Numbered from the stretch's first letter, positions 25,118-34,638 are shown. The stretch is 64,000 nt of DNA from Burkholderia sp. USMB20 (GCF_000949135.2 NZ_JTAN02000005.1:124001-188000), one strand, 5' to 3'. Notes: generated by a model from the sequence alone, not told the origin. Numbers and translations: made by a program.

Positions 25118-26572
25118 TCAGCGCGCGGACGCGATCACGTCCGCCACCGCCGCGGTCAGCTTCTTCGCGTACGGCACATGCAGGAACTCGTTCGGGCCGT
25201 GCGCATTCGACTTCGGCCCGAGCACGCCGCACACCATGAACTGCGCGGACGGGAAGCCGGCCTGCAGCACGTTCATCAGCGGGATCGTGCCGCCGAGGCC
25301 CATGTACGCGCAGTCCGCGCCGAAGTGGCGGCGCGACGCGGCGTCGAGCGACGACGCGAGCCACGGCGCGAGATCCGGCGCGCTCCAGCCGGTCGCCGCG
25401 CCCGCATCCGGCTTGAACGTGACCTTCGCGTTGTACGGCGGATCGAGTTCGAGCAGTGCCTTCAGCTGCTGCACGGCCTGAGCGGCATCGACCAGCGGCG
25501 GCAGGCGCAGCGACAGCTTGAACGCGGTGCGCGGACGCAGCACGTTGCCCGCGTCGGCGAGCGCCGGCAGGCCGGCCGCGCCCGTCACCGACAGCGACGG
25601 ACGCCACGTCGAATTCAGCAGCGCCTCGCGCGGATCGGTGGTGGTCGGCAGCACCGGCTTGCCGTCCGCGCCGCATGCCCACGGCAGCCCCTTCCATACG
25701 GCGTCGCCGAGGATCGCGGCGGCCGCGTCGGCTTCGCGCACGCGGCTGTCGGGAATCTCGCAATGGAACACGCCCGGCAGCAGGTTGCCGTTCTTCGCGT
25801 CTTCCAGGCGCTCGAACAGCTGGCGCATCACGCGGAAGCTCGACGGCGCGATGCCGCCGAACACGCCCGAGTGAACACCCTCCTCGAGCACCTCGACCTG
25901 CAGGTCGCCGGACACCAGCCCGCGCAGCGACGTCGTGAGCCACATCTGGTCGTAGTTGCCGGCGCCCGAATCGAGGCACACGACGAGCGACACCTGGCCG
26001 AGCCGGTCGCGCAGCGCATCGACGTACGGCAGCAGGTCGTAGCTGCCCGACTCCTCGCAGGTCTCGATCAGGCCGACGCAGCGCGGGCGTTCGACGCCCT
26101 GCTCGTCGAGCGCGCCGAGCGCGGCGAGGCTCGCGTAGATCGCGTAGCCGTCGTCCGCGCCGCCGCGGCCGTACAGCTTGCCGTTCTCGAACTTCGGCGT
26201 CCACGGGCCGAGGTCCGCGCGCCAGCCGTCGAATTCGGGCTGCTTGTCGAGGTGGCCGTACAGCAGGATCGTGTCGGTGCTGCCCGAGCGGGTTGCGGGG
26301 GTTTCGAAGAAGATCACCGGCGTGCGGCCGGGCAAGCGCACGATCTCGAGCTTCAGGCCTTTCACCGGCTGGCGTTCGGCCCACTGCGCGGCATCGGTGA
26401 CGACCCGTTCGAGATAGCCGCGCTTCGCCCAGTCGGGGTCGAAGGCGGGGCTCTTCGCGGGGATCGCGATGTAGTCGGTCAGTGCGTGGAGGATTTCATC
26501 GTTCCACTTGCGCTCGACGAAGGTAACGAGCTTGTCATGGTCGAGGACGGGGGTAGTGTCGACGGAGGTCAT
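25118..26572 (-). CDS. M20 family metallopeptidase
   Basis: 484 residues from ATG 26572 (MTSVDTTPVLDHDKL). A dinuclear zinc peptidase/deacylase of the M20 family: ILLYGHLDKQPEF (first ligand His, catalytic Asp), GRGGADDGYAIYA (bridging Asp), ETCEESGS (catalytic Glu and ligand), VVCLDSGAG (Asp) and a C-terminal HGPNEFLHV (His). A dimerisation domain occupies about residues 215-370. Length is typical of dipeptidase-like M20A/M20F enzymes. There is no signal peptide, so it is cytosolic. The Ldh2 gene lies 60 bp downstream and may belong to the same transcription unit. Confidence 0.92.
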   Translation of the reverse strand: MTSVDTTPVLDHDKLVTFVERKWNDEILHALTDYIAIPAKSPAFDPDWAKRGYLERVVTDAAQWAERQPVKGLKLEIVRLPGRTPVIFFETPATRSGSTDTILLYGHLDKQPEFDGWRADLGPWTPKFENGKLYGRGGADDGYAIYASLAALGALDEQGVERPRCVGLIETCEESGSYDLLPYVDALRDRLGQVSLVVCLDSGAGNYDQMWLTTSLRGLVSGDLQVEVLEEGVHSGVFGGIAPSSFRVMRQLFERLEDAKNGNLLPGVFHCEIPDSRVREADAAAAILGDAVWKGLPWACGADGKPVLPTTTDPREALLNSTWRPSLSVTGAAGLPALADAGNVLRPRTAFKLSLRLPPLVDAAQAVQQLKALLELDPPYNAKVTFKPDAGAATGWSAPDLAPWLASSLDAASRRHFGADCAYMGLGGTIPLMNVLQAGFPSAQFMVCGVLGPKSNAHGPNEFLHVPYAKKLTAAVADVIASAR

Positions 26573-26697
26573 GATGGGGTGCCTGGATAGGGCTGACGAA
26601 AAACCGGATGATACGCCGATGGCCCCGCCCCGGGGCGCTTTCCGTGCCGTATTCAGGGACCGTTCGGCCCGTTTCCCGCAGCGCGTCGCGCCCCCGC

Positions 26698-27768
26698 TCA
26701 AACGGCCTGCGGGAATGCGTCGCGCAACCCCGCCGCGCACGCGATCGCGTCGTCCCACAGCCGCCGGGTCAGCGCCCCGGCATCCTCTTCCCGCGCGAGC
26801 GCCGCGGCCTCGCCCGACCACAGCAGCGAGAAATCGTCGCGCCCTTGCCGCTCGAACGCGCCGCGCAGCGGATCGACTGCCGCCGTCGCGAGCGGGAACG
26901 CGGGCGCCAGCGCGCTCATCGGCCCCTGCTCGCGCATGAAGCGCGTCAGCAGGCCGCGTCCGGGGCGGCCCGTGTAGAGGTTGGTCACGCGCGTACCGTC
27001 GTCGCGCGCGGCCCGCAGCGCCGCGCGATGCTGCGCCGAGCGGCCGGCCTGCGGCGTCAGCAGGTAGCCGGTGCCGATCTGCACCGCGCGTGCGCCGAGC
27101 GCGAACGCGGCCGCGATGCCGCGGCCATCGGCGATCGCGCCGGCGGCGATCACCGGCGCGCGCACCGCGTCGACGATCTGCGGCAGCAGCGCGAACAGGC
27201 CCGGCTGCGCGTGGATGTCGTCGGTCAGGAACATCCCGCGATGCCCGCCCGCCTCGGCGCCCTGCGCGACGATCGCATCGACGCCGCGCGCATCGAGCCA
27301 GCGCGCTTCCTCGACGGTCGTCGCGGACGAGACGACCAACGCGCCCGTGCGCCGCACCCGTTCGAGCAGCGCTTCATCCGGCAAACCGAAATGGAAGCTC
27401 ACGACGGCCGGGCGCAATTCCTCGACGACCGCGCACATCGCGTCGTCGAACGGCGCGCGGCCAGGGCCGCCCTTCACGTCGGCCGGATCGAGCCCGGCTT
27501 CCGCGTAGTAGCCGGCCAGCGCCGCGCGCCAGCGCGCGTCGACCTCGGCATCGGGCGCGGGCGGCGCATGACAGAAGAAGTTGACGTTGAACGGCGCCGG
27601 CGTGCGTGCGTGGATCGCCGCGATCTCGTCGCGCAACTGCTGCGGGCCGAGCGCCGCGCATGCGAGCGAGCCGAGCCCGCCCGCCTCGCAGACCGCAATC
27701 GTCAGCGGGCTCAGGGAACCGACCATCGGAGCCTGGATCAGCGGCAGGCGGGAAGGCAGCATCGTCAT
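26698..27768 (-). CDS. Nitronate monooxygenase (2-nitropropane dioxygenase family)
   Basis: 356 residues from ATG 27768, with CGGAGA upstream. An FMN-dependent TIM barrel: the N-terminal PLIQAPMVG, GLGSLACAALGPQQLRDEI, NFFCHAPP, and the FMN/phosphate segments AQGAEAGGHRG and VIAAGAIADGRGIAAAFALGARAVQIGTGY-like (near residues 190-220). These fit the class that oxidises alkyl nitronates such as propionate 3-nitronate. The catalytic-type histidine is within GGHRG. It stands alone behind a long AT-rich leader shared with the divergent antiporter gene. Confidence 0.9.
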   Translation of the reverse strand: MTMLPSRLPLIQAPMVGSLSPLTIAVCEAGGLGSLACAALGPQQLRDEIAAIHARTPAPFNVNFFCHAPPAPDAEVDARWRAALAGYYAEAGLDPADVKGGPGRAPFDDAMCAVVEELRPAVVSFHFGLPDEALLERVRRTGALVVSSATTVEEARWLDARGVDAIVAQGAEAGGHRGMFLTDDIHAQPGLFALLPQIVDAVRAPVIAAGAIADGRGIAAAFALGARAVQIGTGYLLTPQAGRSAQHRAALRAARDDGTRVTNLYTGRPGRGLLTRFMREQGPMSALAPAFPLATAAVDPLRGAFERQGRDDFSLLWSGEAAALAREEDAGALTRRLWDDAIACAAGLRDAFPQAV

Positions 27769-28099
27769 CGGAATCTCCGTTCGGTAGAAGTATTCAATGG
27801 CGCGGGCGAGCGCATTTCGAGCGCTCGATAATAACCGACTGATTCAATCAGGGTTTGCCGACTCATTCAGCCCATGAATTTAATTAACCGGTTCGGCAAA
27901 AAACGGATTATCCGCTCAACCTGCCCCGCATCTCGCCTTCGCCCCAGAACCACCGGCCGGACGGGCCAGACAGGCCACCCGCCCCGGTGCGGCCACCTTC
28001 ATCCGCACCAAAGCGTTTCACCCTTTTCAATGATCGACATCAATATTCAAGATATTAAATGGCCTCGCTTACCCTTATTGAACTTCATTAGGAGATAAG
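27769..28099. promoter_or_regulatory. AT-rich divergent promoter region before the amino acid antiporter
   Basis: This ~330-bp gap is much more AT-rich than its surroundings between about 27830 and 28095. It holds a perfect palindrome CGAGCGCTCG (27818-27827), an inverted repeat CTGATT-C-AATCAG (27839-27851) and a similar GACTCATTCAG nearby. These could be binding sites for a regulator of the antiporter/decarboxylase operon. No regulator gene is adjacent. Confidence 0.45.
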
Positions 28100-28288
28100 A
28101 TGCTGTCGTTCAATAAAACGACGATCCATTCCGGAATCGTCGACCGGCGCCGGGCCGCGCCACCTCAACCGCATCACGACCATTCAAGGAGCCTCGCATG
28201 TCCGATGCCAGCTCGTCCTCCTCCCGTTCCGCCGCCGCGCCAGCCGCGACCGCCGCGCCGAAAATCGGCGTCATCCCCGCCACGCTGA
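28100..28288 (+). CDS. Candidate leader peptide (uORF) before the antiporter-decarboxylase operon
   Basis: A 62-codon frame with a near-ideal ribosome-binding site (AGGAGATAAG directly before ATG 28100) starts MLSFNKTTIHSGIVDRRR and overlaps the antiporter start (28198) by 91 bp in another frame. The first 20 codons are unlike the Ala/Pro/Arg-rich remainder, which is imposed by the overlapping gene. Three consecutive arginine codons (RRR, residues 17-19) followed by prolines precede a putative arginine/ornithine transport and decarboxylation operon, reminiscent of regulatory uORFs such as speFL. Regulatory function is inference. Confidence 0.4.
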   Translation: MLSFNKTTIHSGIVDRRRAAPPQPHHDHSRSLACPMPARPPPVPPPRQPRPPRRKSASSPPR

Positions 28289-29730
28289 TGGTCGCGGGCA
28301 ACATGATGGGCTCCGGCGTCTTCATGCTGCCCGCGAACCTCGCCGCCACCGGCGGCATCGCGATCTTCGGCTGGCTGATCACCGTGGTCGGCGCCGTGTC
28401 GCTCGCGCTGGTGTTCGCGAAGCTCGCGGCGATCGACCCGGCCGCCGGCGGCCCGTATGCGTATGCGCGCAAGGCCTTCGGCCCGTACATCGGCTACCAG
28501 ACCAACCTGATCTACTGGCTCGCGAACGTGCTCGGCAACGTCGGCCTCGCGGTCGCCGGCCTCGGCTATCTCACGCACTTCTTCCCGGTCCTGCACGACC
28601 CGCTCGTGTTCGCGCTCGCGCAGATCTTCGTGATCTGGCTGTTCACCTACGCGAACATCCTCGGGCCGAACGTGGTCGGCCGCGTGCAGTCGGTCACGAC
28701 GATCTTCGCGCTCGTGCCGATCCTCGGGATGGCCGTGTTCGGCTGGTTCTGGTTCAGCAAGGACGTGTACTTCGCCGGCTGGAACGTGTCGGGCGCGAGC
28801 AGCTTCAGCGCGATCGGCGCGACGCTGAACTTCACGCTGTGGGCGTTCATCGGCGTCGAGAGCGCGTCGGTGTCGGCCGGCGTCGTCGAGAACCCGTCGC
28901 GCAACGTGCCGATCGCGACCGTCGGCGGCGTCGTGCTCGCGGCCGTGTGCTACGTGCTCAGCTCGACCGTGATCATGGGGATGATCCCGAACAAGGCGCT
29001 GCTCGCGTCGAGCGCGCCGTTCGCGGATGCCGCGCGCCTCGCGCTCGGCGACACCGCCGCGAACGCGGTCGCGATCTGCGCGGCGCTCGGCTGCCTCGGC
29101 TCGCTCGCGGGCTGGACGCTGCTGGTCGGCCAGACCGCGAAGGCCGCGGCCGACGACGGCCTGTTCGCCGGCGTGTTCGCCCGCGTCAACTCGAAGAACG
29201 TGCCGTCGGCCGGCCTCGCGATCGTCGCGGTCATCATGTCGGTGCAGGTGCTCGCGACGATGTCGCCGAGCGCGAGCGAGCAGTTCGGCAAGATCGCGTC
29301 GATCGCCGTGATCATGACACTGCTGCCGTACATCTACTCGTGCATCGCGATCAAGGTGCTCGGCTACGGCAAGATGCCGTCGCACCAGTTCACCTTCTAC
29401 ACGATCGTCGGCCTGATCGGCGCCGTCTACGCGCTGTGGGCGATGGTCGGCTCCGACGGCCAGCAGACGCGCTGGTCGCTGATCTTCGTGATCGCGACGA
29501 TCGTGTTCTACGAGCTGTCGATCAACCGCCAGCGCGAAATCGAGGAAACCCATGTCCATCCGGGCGGCCGCTCGCCGCGCTGGGTGCGCTACCTCGCGCT
29601 CGGCGTGACCATCGTCGCGCTCGTCGCGGCCTTCTGGATCTCCGTCGGCCAACACGAGGCCGCCCGCCTTCACGCACGCTCGCCGGCCGCCGCAGCAGGC
29701 ATCCCGGCAACTCAACAAACGGGGGAATGA
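28198..29730 (+). CDS. APC-family basic amino acid/polyamine antiporter (AdiC/CadB/PotE-like)
   Basis: 510 residues with twelve predicted transmembrane helices and a soluble Ser/Ala-rich N terminus. Helix 1 contains the APC substrate motif NMMGSGVFMLP (residues about 34-44), as in AdiC, CadB and PotE. Helix 6 has TLWAFIGVESASVSAG, the antiporter gate region. It should exchange an external basic amino acid for the decarboxylation product. The decarboxylase gene follows after 3 bp, giving a classic antiporter-decarboxylase pair for acid stress or polyamine export. Whether the substrate is arginine, ornithine or lysine is not decidable from this sequence alone. Confidence 0.88.
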   Translation: MSDASSSSSRSAAAPAATAAPKIGVIPATLMVAGNMMGSGVFMLPANLAATGGIAIFGWLITVVGAVSLALVFAKLAAIDPAAGGPYAYARKAFGPYIGYQTNLIYWLANVLGNVGLAVAGLGYLTHFFPVLHDPLVFALAQIFVIWLFTYANILGPNVVGRVQSVTTIFALVPILGMAVFGWFWFSKDVYFAGWNVSGASSFSAIGATLNFTLWAFIGVESASVSAGVVENPSRNVPIATVGGVVLAAVCYVLSSTVIMGMIPNKALLASSAPFADAARLALGDTAANAVAICAALGCLGSLAGWTLLVGQTAKAAADDGLFAGVFARVNSKNVPSAGLAIVAVIMSVQVLATMSPSASEQFGKIASIAVIMTLLPYIYSCIAIKVLGYGKMPSHQFTFYTIVGLIGAVYALWAMVGSDGQQTRWSLIFVIATIVFYELSINRQREIEETHVHPGGRSPRWVRYLALGVTIVALVAAFWISVGQHEAARLHARSPAAAAGIPATQQTGE

Positions 29731-29733
29731 CCC

Positions 29734-32082
29734 ATGACCGCTTCCTTGACCCAACCGGCGTTCCGCCGCCTCGGCATGAAGGCGCTGCTCGTGCAGCACG
29801 ACATCGACGAACGCACGGCCACCGGACGCGCGGCCACCGCGCTCGTCGAAGAATTGCGCACGCGGCTCGTCGACGTCGTGATCGCGACCTCAGCCGAAGA
29901 CGCACGCGCGGTGGTCGACGCCGATCCCGCGATCCAGTGCCTGCTGCTCAACTGGGAGCTCGGCAACGATCCCGCTCATGCGCCCGCGCAGGCCGTGCTC
30001 GACGCGATGCGCGCGCGCAATGCGACGGTGCCGGTGTTCCTGCTCGCGAGCCGCGCGAGCGCGGCGGCGATTCCCGTCGACGCGATGCGCAAGGCCGACG
30101 ACTTCATCTGGATGCTGGAGGACACGACCGCATTCATCGGCGGGCGGATCGTCGCCGCGATCGAACGCTACCGCGAAACCGTGCTGCCGCCGATGTTCCG
30201 CGCGCTCGCGCAGTTCTCGCGCGTGTACGAATACTCGTGGCACACGCCGGGCCACACGGGCGGCACCGCGTTCCTGAAATCGCCGGTCGGCCGCGCGTAC
30301 TTCGAATTCTTCGGCGAAGCGCTGTTCCGCTCGGACCTGTCGATCTCGGTCGGCGAACTCGGCTCGCTGCTCGACCACTCGGGCCCGATCGGCGAAAGCG
30401 AACGCTACGCGGCGCGCGTGTTCGGTGCGCACCGCACGTATCACGTGACGAACGGCTCGTCGATGTCGAACCGCGTGATCCTGATGGCGAGCGTCACGCG
30501 CAACCAGGTCGCGCTGTGCGATCGCAACTGCCACAAGTCGGCCGAGCATGCGATGACGATGTCGGGCGCGATTCCGACCTACCTGATACCGTCGCGCAAC
30601 CATTACGGGATCATCGGGCCGATCATGCCGGAACGGCTCACGGCCGCCGCCGTGCGTCTCGCGATCGACGCGAACCCGCTCGTGCGCGGCCGCGACGGCA
30701 TCGACCCGGCGCCCGTGCATGCGCTGATCACGAACTCGACGTACGACGGCCTCTGCTACAACGTCACGCGCATCGAGGAACTGCTCGGCCAGAGCGTCGA
30801 CCGGTTGCATTTCGACGAGGCATGGTACGGCTACGCGCGCTTCAACCCGATCTACCGCGATCGCCACGCGATGCACGGCGATCCGTCGCAGCACGACGCG
30901 AGCAAGCCGACCGTGTTCGCGACACAGTCGACGCACAAGCTGCTCGCCGCGCTGTCGCAGGCGTCGTTCATCCATGTCCGCAACGGCCGCAACCCGATCG
31001 AGCACGCGCGCTTCAACGAGGCGTACATGATGCATGCATCGACGTCGCCGAACTACGCGATCATCGCGTCGAACGACGTGAGCGCCGCGATGATGGACGG
31101 CCCCGGCGGCGAGGCGCTGACCACCGACGCGATCCGCGAGGCCGTGTCGTTCCGCCGGATGCTCGCGCGGCTGCATGCGGAATGCGAGGAGAACAACGAC
31201 TGGTTCTTCAACGGCTGGCAGCCGGACACCGTGGTCGATCGCAAGACGGGCTGGCGCGTGCGCTTCCATGAAGCGGACGAAACGCTGCTCGCCACCGATC
31301 CGTCATGCTGGGTGCTGCATCCGGGCGACACATGGCACGGCTTCGGCGAGATCGAGGACGATTACTGCATGCTCGATCCGATCAAGGTGTCGATCGTCAC
31401 GCCGGGCGTCGCGCCGCATGGCGGGCTGATGCCGGTCGGCATTCCGGCGTCGGTCGTCACCGCGTACCTGGACCGGCACGGGATCGTCGTCGAGAAGACG
31501 ACCGACTTCACGATCCTGTTCCTGTTCTCGCTCGGCGTGACGAAGGGCAAGTGGGGCACGCTCGTCAACACGCTGCTCGACTTCAAGCGCGACTACGACG
31601 CGAACGCGCCGCTCGAACAGGCGCTGCCGGAGCTGGTCGCGCGCTATCCGGACCGCTACGGCACGCTCGGCCTGCGCGATCTGTGCGACCTGATGTTCAG
31701 CGCGATGAGCGACCTGAAGACGACCGAGATGATGTCGCGCGGCTTCTCGACGCTGCCGCAGCCCGACTTCAGCCCGGCCGAGGCGTACGAGCATCTCGTG
31801 CACAACGACATCGAGATGCTGGAACTCGCCGAGATGGCGGGCCGCACCGTCGCGACGGGCGTGGTGCCCTATCCGCCCGGCATTCCGCTGCTGATGCCCG
31901 GCGAGAACGCGGGGCCGGCCGACGGCCCGCTGCTCGGCTACCTGAAGGCGCTCGAGCAGTACGACCTGCGCTTCCCCGGCTTCACGCACGACACGCATGG
32001 CGTCGAAGTCGAGGACGGCGTGTACCGGATCGCGTGCATCAAGCAAACCGCGCGCGATACCGGCAATACCAACACGCGCTGA
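29734..32082 (+). CDS. Inducible-type arginine/lysine/ornithine decarboxylase (fold type I PLP)
   Basis: 782 residues. An N-terminal response-regulator-like wing domain (about 12-140), then the PLP domain: YSWHTPGHTGGTAFLKSPVG, GSSMSNRVI, CDRNCHKSAEHAM, FDEAWYGYARF (PLP-ring Asp) and the Schiff-base lysine K402 in TQSTHKLLAALSQ, then the C-terminal domain. The STHKLL...LSQAS sequence and the length resemble arginine decarboxylase AdiA most closely, but lysine or ornithine specificity is possible. With arginine the product would be agmatine, CO2 being released and a proton consumed. It forms an operon with the upstream antiporter. Confidence 0.9.
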   Translation: MTASLTQPAFRRLGMKALLVQHDIDERTATGRAATALVEELRTRLVDVVIATSAEDARAVVDADPAIQCLLLNWELGNDPAHAPAQAVLDAMRARNATVPVFLLASRASAAAIPVDAMRKADDFIWMLEDTTAFIGGRIVAAIERYRETVLPPMFRALAQFSRVYEYSWHTPGHTGGTAFLKSPVGRAYFEFFGEALFRSDLSISVGELGSLLDHSGPIGESERYAARVFGAHRTYHVTNGSSMSNRVILMASVTRNQVALCDRNCHKSAEHAMTMSGAIPTYLIPSRNHYGIIGPIMPERLTAAAVRLAIDANPLVRGRDGIDPAPVHALITNSTYDGLCYNVTRIEELLGQSVDRLHFDEAWYGYARFNPIYRDRHAMHGDPSQHDASKPTVFATQSTHKLLAALSQASFIHVRNGRNPIEHARFNEAYMMHASTSPNYAIIASNDVSAAMMDGPGGEALTTDAIREAVSFRRMLARLHAECEENNDWFFNGWQPDTVVDRKTGWRVRFHEADETLLATDPSCWVLHPGDTWHGFGEIEDDYCMLDPIKVSIVTPGVAPHGGLMPVGIPASVVTAYLDRHGIVVEKTTDFTILFLFSLGVTKGKWGTLVNTLLDFKRDYDANAPLEQALPELVARYPDRYGTLGLRDLCDLMFSAMSDLKTTEMMSRGFSTLPQPDFSPAEAYEHLVHNDIEMLELAEMAGRTVATGVVPYPPGIPLLMPGENAGPADGPLLGYLKALEQYDLRFPGFTHDTHGVEVEDGVYRIACIKQTARDTGNTNTR

Positions 32083-32149
32083 GCATGCGCGCCGCGACGC
32101 CGCGCCGGCAGGATGCGGCACGCGTCGCGACGCGCGATGAACCGGCCGG

Positions 32150-32893
32150 TCATGCCGGCAACTGATTAACCCACGCGGCAAGCTGCGCTTCGCCTTCTTC
32201 GTCGAGCTTGCCCTTCAGTTCCCCGTACCACGGCGCGATCGCGTCGGCCGGCTGCGTGGCCTTCAGGATCTCGAGACTGTTCTCGAGGAACGACGAAAAG
32301 AACGGAATGCCGCGCATGTAGAGGAAGGTCGAATCGGTGATCCGCACGTGGCCGTACACGTCGCGCACCCACGCGAGATGCGGCAGCGCCTCGCGCAGGT
32401 GGCCGCCTTGCATCAGCGCCGAAATGAAGTTCACGCGCGCCGCGACGTCGGACTGCTCGTGCGTGTCGTGATTGACCTCGGCGGCCTTCTGCATCCACGC
32501 TTCGCCGCGCTCCACTTCGTCGCACATCACCGACGTCGTCGCGAGCTGCACCGCGTTGTGCGCGCTCGGCTCATGGTCGAACAGCGCGAGCCAGTACGGA
32601 AACGCTTCCGGGTAACGCTTCATCGCCGAGTATGAAAGCGCGCAGAGGCGCGCCGCATCGGCCAGCCGCTCCGCGTGCGGCGCGGCGGCCGCGATCGCGG
32701 CCTCGTGCCGGCCGGCCTGGAATGCCCTCAGCGCGGGCGCGAGTTCCGGCGCGATGTCGGGGCCGCCTTGTTCGTTCGTATCGTCGGATCCTTCCGTTGC
32801 TTCCGACGCTCCGCCTGCGTCGTGCGCGGAACGCGCAGGCGCTGCCGCTTCGTCACGCGTTTTCTTTCCGAACAGCTTGCCCAGCAGGCCCAT
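32150..32893 (-). CDS. TPR-like protein of unknown function
   Basis: 247 residues from ATG 32893. It begins with an amphipathic basic segment, MGLLGKLFGKKT, followed by an acidic, low-complexity linker to about residue 50. The rest is all-helical, with repeated small/aromatic patterns like those of tetratricopeptide units (APALRAFQAGRHEAAIAAAA, ALSYSAMKRYPEAFPYWLALF, GEAWMQKAAEVN), so a scaffold role is plausible. There is no signal peptide. It is convergent with the decarboxylase operon and not obviously linked to its neighbours. I do not recognise a named family. Confidence 0.75.
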   Translation of the reverse strand: MGLLGKLFGKKTRDEAAAPARSAHDAGGASEATEGSDDTNEQGGPDIAPELAPALRAFQAGRHEAAIAAAAPHAERLADAARLCALSYSAMKRYPEAFPYWLALFDHEPSAHNAVQLATTSVMCDEVERGEAWMQKAAEVNHDTHEQSDVAARVNFISALMQGGHLREALPHLAWVRDVYGHVRITDSTFLYMRGIPFFSSFLENSLEILKATQPADAIAPWYGELKGKLDEEGEAQLAAWVNQLPA

Positions 32894-33042
32894 GATGATT
32901 GTCCTTGTCGTTGTCGTTGCGAGCGGGAATGGCGGCGCCGCATCTACGGTCGCCGCACGGCGATCGCCATCTTACGCGTGCTCGAAGTCGACAAGAAGCA
33001 AACGACGGACTGATTCCGCCGCTGCGCGGAAAGACGCACCAC

Positions 33043-34017
33043 TCACGCGTCCGTGGACCTCACACCGCGATCCATCCCGCGCCGGTACGCAGCCGGGCTC
33101 GTCGCCGCGACGCGCCGGAAATGCCGGCGCAACGACTCCTCGGAACCGAACCCCGCGCGCGCGGCAATCTGCGCGAGCGACAGCCCGGGATGCGCTTCGA
33201 GCATGTCCTTCGCGACGTTCACGCGCTCGCGGATCAGCCATGCGAGCGGCGACATCCCCGTTGCATCCGCGAACTGCCGCTGCAGCGTGCGCGTGCTCAT
33301 CGCGGCCTGCGCGGCCAGCGACGCGAGCGTGTGCGGTTCGGCCGCGTGCGCGCGCATCCAGTCGATCAGCTTAGCGAGCCGGTCGCTGCCGCCCGGCGCG
33401 ACCGGGCGCGGCACGAACTGCGCCTGGCCGCCGTCGCGATGCGGCGGCAGCACGAGGCGCTGCGCGACGCGGTTCGCGATCGCGCCGCCGTGATCGCGGC
33501 GCACGAGATGCAGCAGCATGTCGAGCCCCGCCGCCGAGCCGGCCGACGTGACGATCTGCCCTTCGTCGACATACAGCGCATCGGGATTCACGCGCAGCGC
33601 CGGATAGCGCGCCTGCAGGCGCTCGGCGTAGCGCCAGTGCGTGGTCACGGTGAGCCCGTCGAGCACGCCGGCCGCCGCGAGCACGAACACGCCCGAGCAG
33701 ATCGAACAGAGCCGCGCGCCGCGACGATGCGCGGCACGCAGCTTCTTCAGCAGCGGCTCCGGCGGCAGCTCGTCCGGATCGCGCCAGCCGGGAATCACGA
33801 TGGTGTCCGCGCGATCGAGCATCGCGAGCCGGTACGGCGCGGCGACCGTGATGCCGCCCGCCGCGCGCACGGGCCCGGGCTCGCTCGCGCAGACCGCGAA
33901 GCGATACCAGTCGACGCCGAGTTCCGGGCGTTCGAGCGCGAACAGTTCGACCACGCAGCCGAACTCGAAGGTGCAGAGGCGATCGTAGGCGAGCGCGACG
34001 ACGAGATGATTGTGCAT
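33043..34017 (-). CDS. ftrA: FtrA/GlxA-type AraC regulator with DJ-1/PfpI domain
   Basis: 324 residues. Residues 1-190 form a DJ-1/PfpI-like sensor domain with the elbow CSICSGVFVLAAAG (the cysteine in the nucleophile position) and YVDEGQIVTSAGSAAGLDMLLHL. Residues about 215-315 form the AraC DNA-binding domain with two HTH motifs (HTLASLAAQAAMSTRTLQRQF and LSLAQIAARAGFGSEESLRRHF). Proteins of this architecture commonly regulate a divergent gene, here the rhodanese gene 111 bp away. The effector is unknown. Confidence 0.9.
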   Translation of the reverse strand: MHNHLVVALAYDRLCTFEFGCVVELFALERPELGVDWYRFAVCASEPGPVRAAGGITVAAPYRLAMLDRADTIVIPGWRDPDELPPEPLLKKLRAAHRRGARLCSICSGVFVLAAAGVLDGLTVTTHWRYAERLQARYPALRVNPDALYVDEGQIVTSAGSAAGLDMLLHLVRRDHGGAIANRVAQRLVLPPHRDGGQAQFVPRPVAPGGSDRLAKLIDWMRAHAAEPHTLASLAAQAAMSTRTLQRQFADATGMSPLAWLIRERVNVAKDMLEAHPGLSLAQIAARAGFGSEESLRRHFRRVAATSPAAYRRGMDRGVRSTDA

Positions 34018-34128
34018 GGCGCGATGTTACCGGAACTTGTCGATCGCGCCACTGCCGCGACGGCCGCCGAACCGCGATACTGCCCTTCATTCCGGCGCAT
34101 TCCGCGCCGTCCTTCAGGAGCGCCTTTC

Positions 34129-34548
34129 ATGTCATACGTCACCGACGTCACCGCCGCCGACAGCGCCACCGCCCTCGCGCACTTCGAAGCATCGCTGCGT
34201 TTCGAGACCGATTGCTGGGACGTCCACGATGCACTTGCGTCCGGCACGCCGGATTTCGTGCTGCTCGACGTCCGGGGTCCGGAGCAGTTCGCCGCCGGCC
34301 ACGTGCCCGGCGCGCACAACCTGCCGCACCGCAAGATCGTCGCCGGCAAGCTCGCCGACCATCCGGCCAACACACTGTTCGTCGTCTACTGCGCGGGCCC
34401 GCACTGCAACGGCGCCGCGCGCGCGGCGATCCGGCTCGCGCGCCTCGGCCGCCCGGTGAAGCTGATGATCGGCGGCGTCACGGGCTGGCTCGACGAAGGT
34501 TTCGCGTTGAGCAACGAAGTGCAGCCGGAGGGCGTCGCCATGCGCTGA
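34129..34548 (+). CDS. Single-domain rhodanese-like sulfurtransferase
   Basis: 139 residues from ATG 34129, with AGGAG upstream. The rhodanese domain contains FVLLDVRGPEQFAAGHVPGAHNLPH (residues about 43-67) and the active-site loop VYCAGPHCNGAARAA, with the nucleophilic cysteine near residue 87 and a CH-x(n) pattern unlike the strict CxxxxR loop of GlpE. It should move sulfane sulfur or detoxify thiols. It is divergent from the FtrA-like regulator, which is the likely controller. No signal peptide. Confidence 0.88.
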   Translation: MSYVTDVTAADSATALAHFEASLRFETDCWDVHDALASGTPDFVLLDVRGPEQFAAGHVPGAHNLPHRKIVAGKLADHPANTLFVVYCAGPHCNGAARAAIRLARLGRPVKLMIGGVTGWLDEGFALSNEVQPEGVAMR

Positions 34549-34638
34549 TCGTTATTGAAAACGCAACAATCAATTGCCGGCACACGAACGGAAAAAGCGC
34601 GACAATCAGCCTCATTGCAGTTCGGACGGAGCAGCAAC

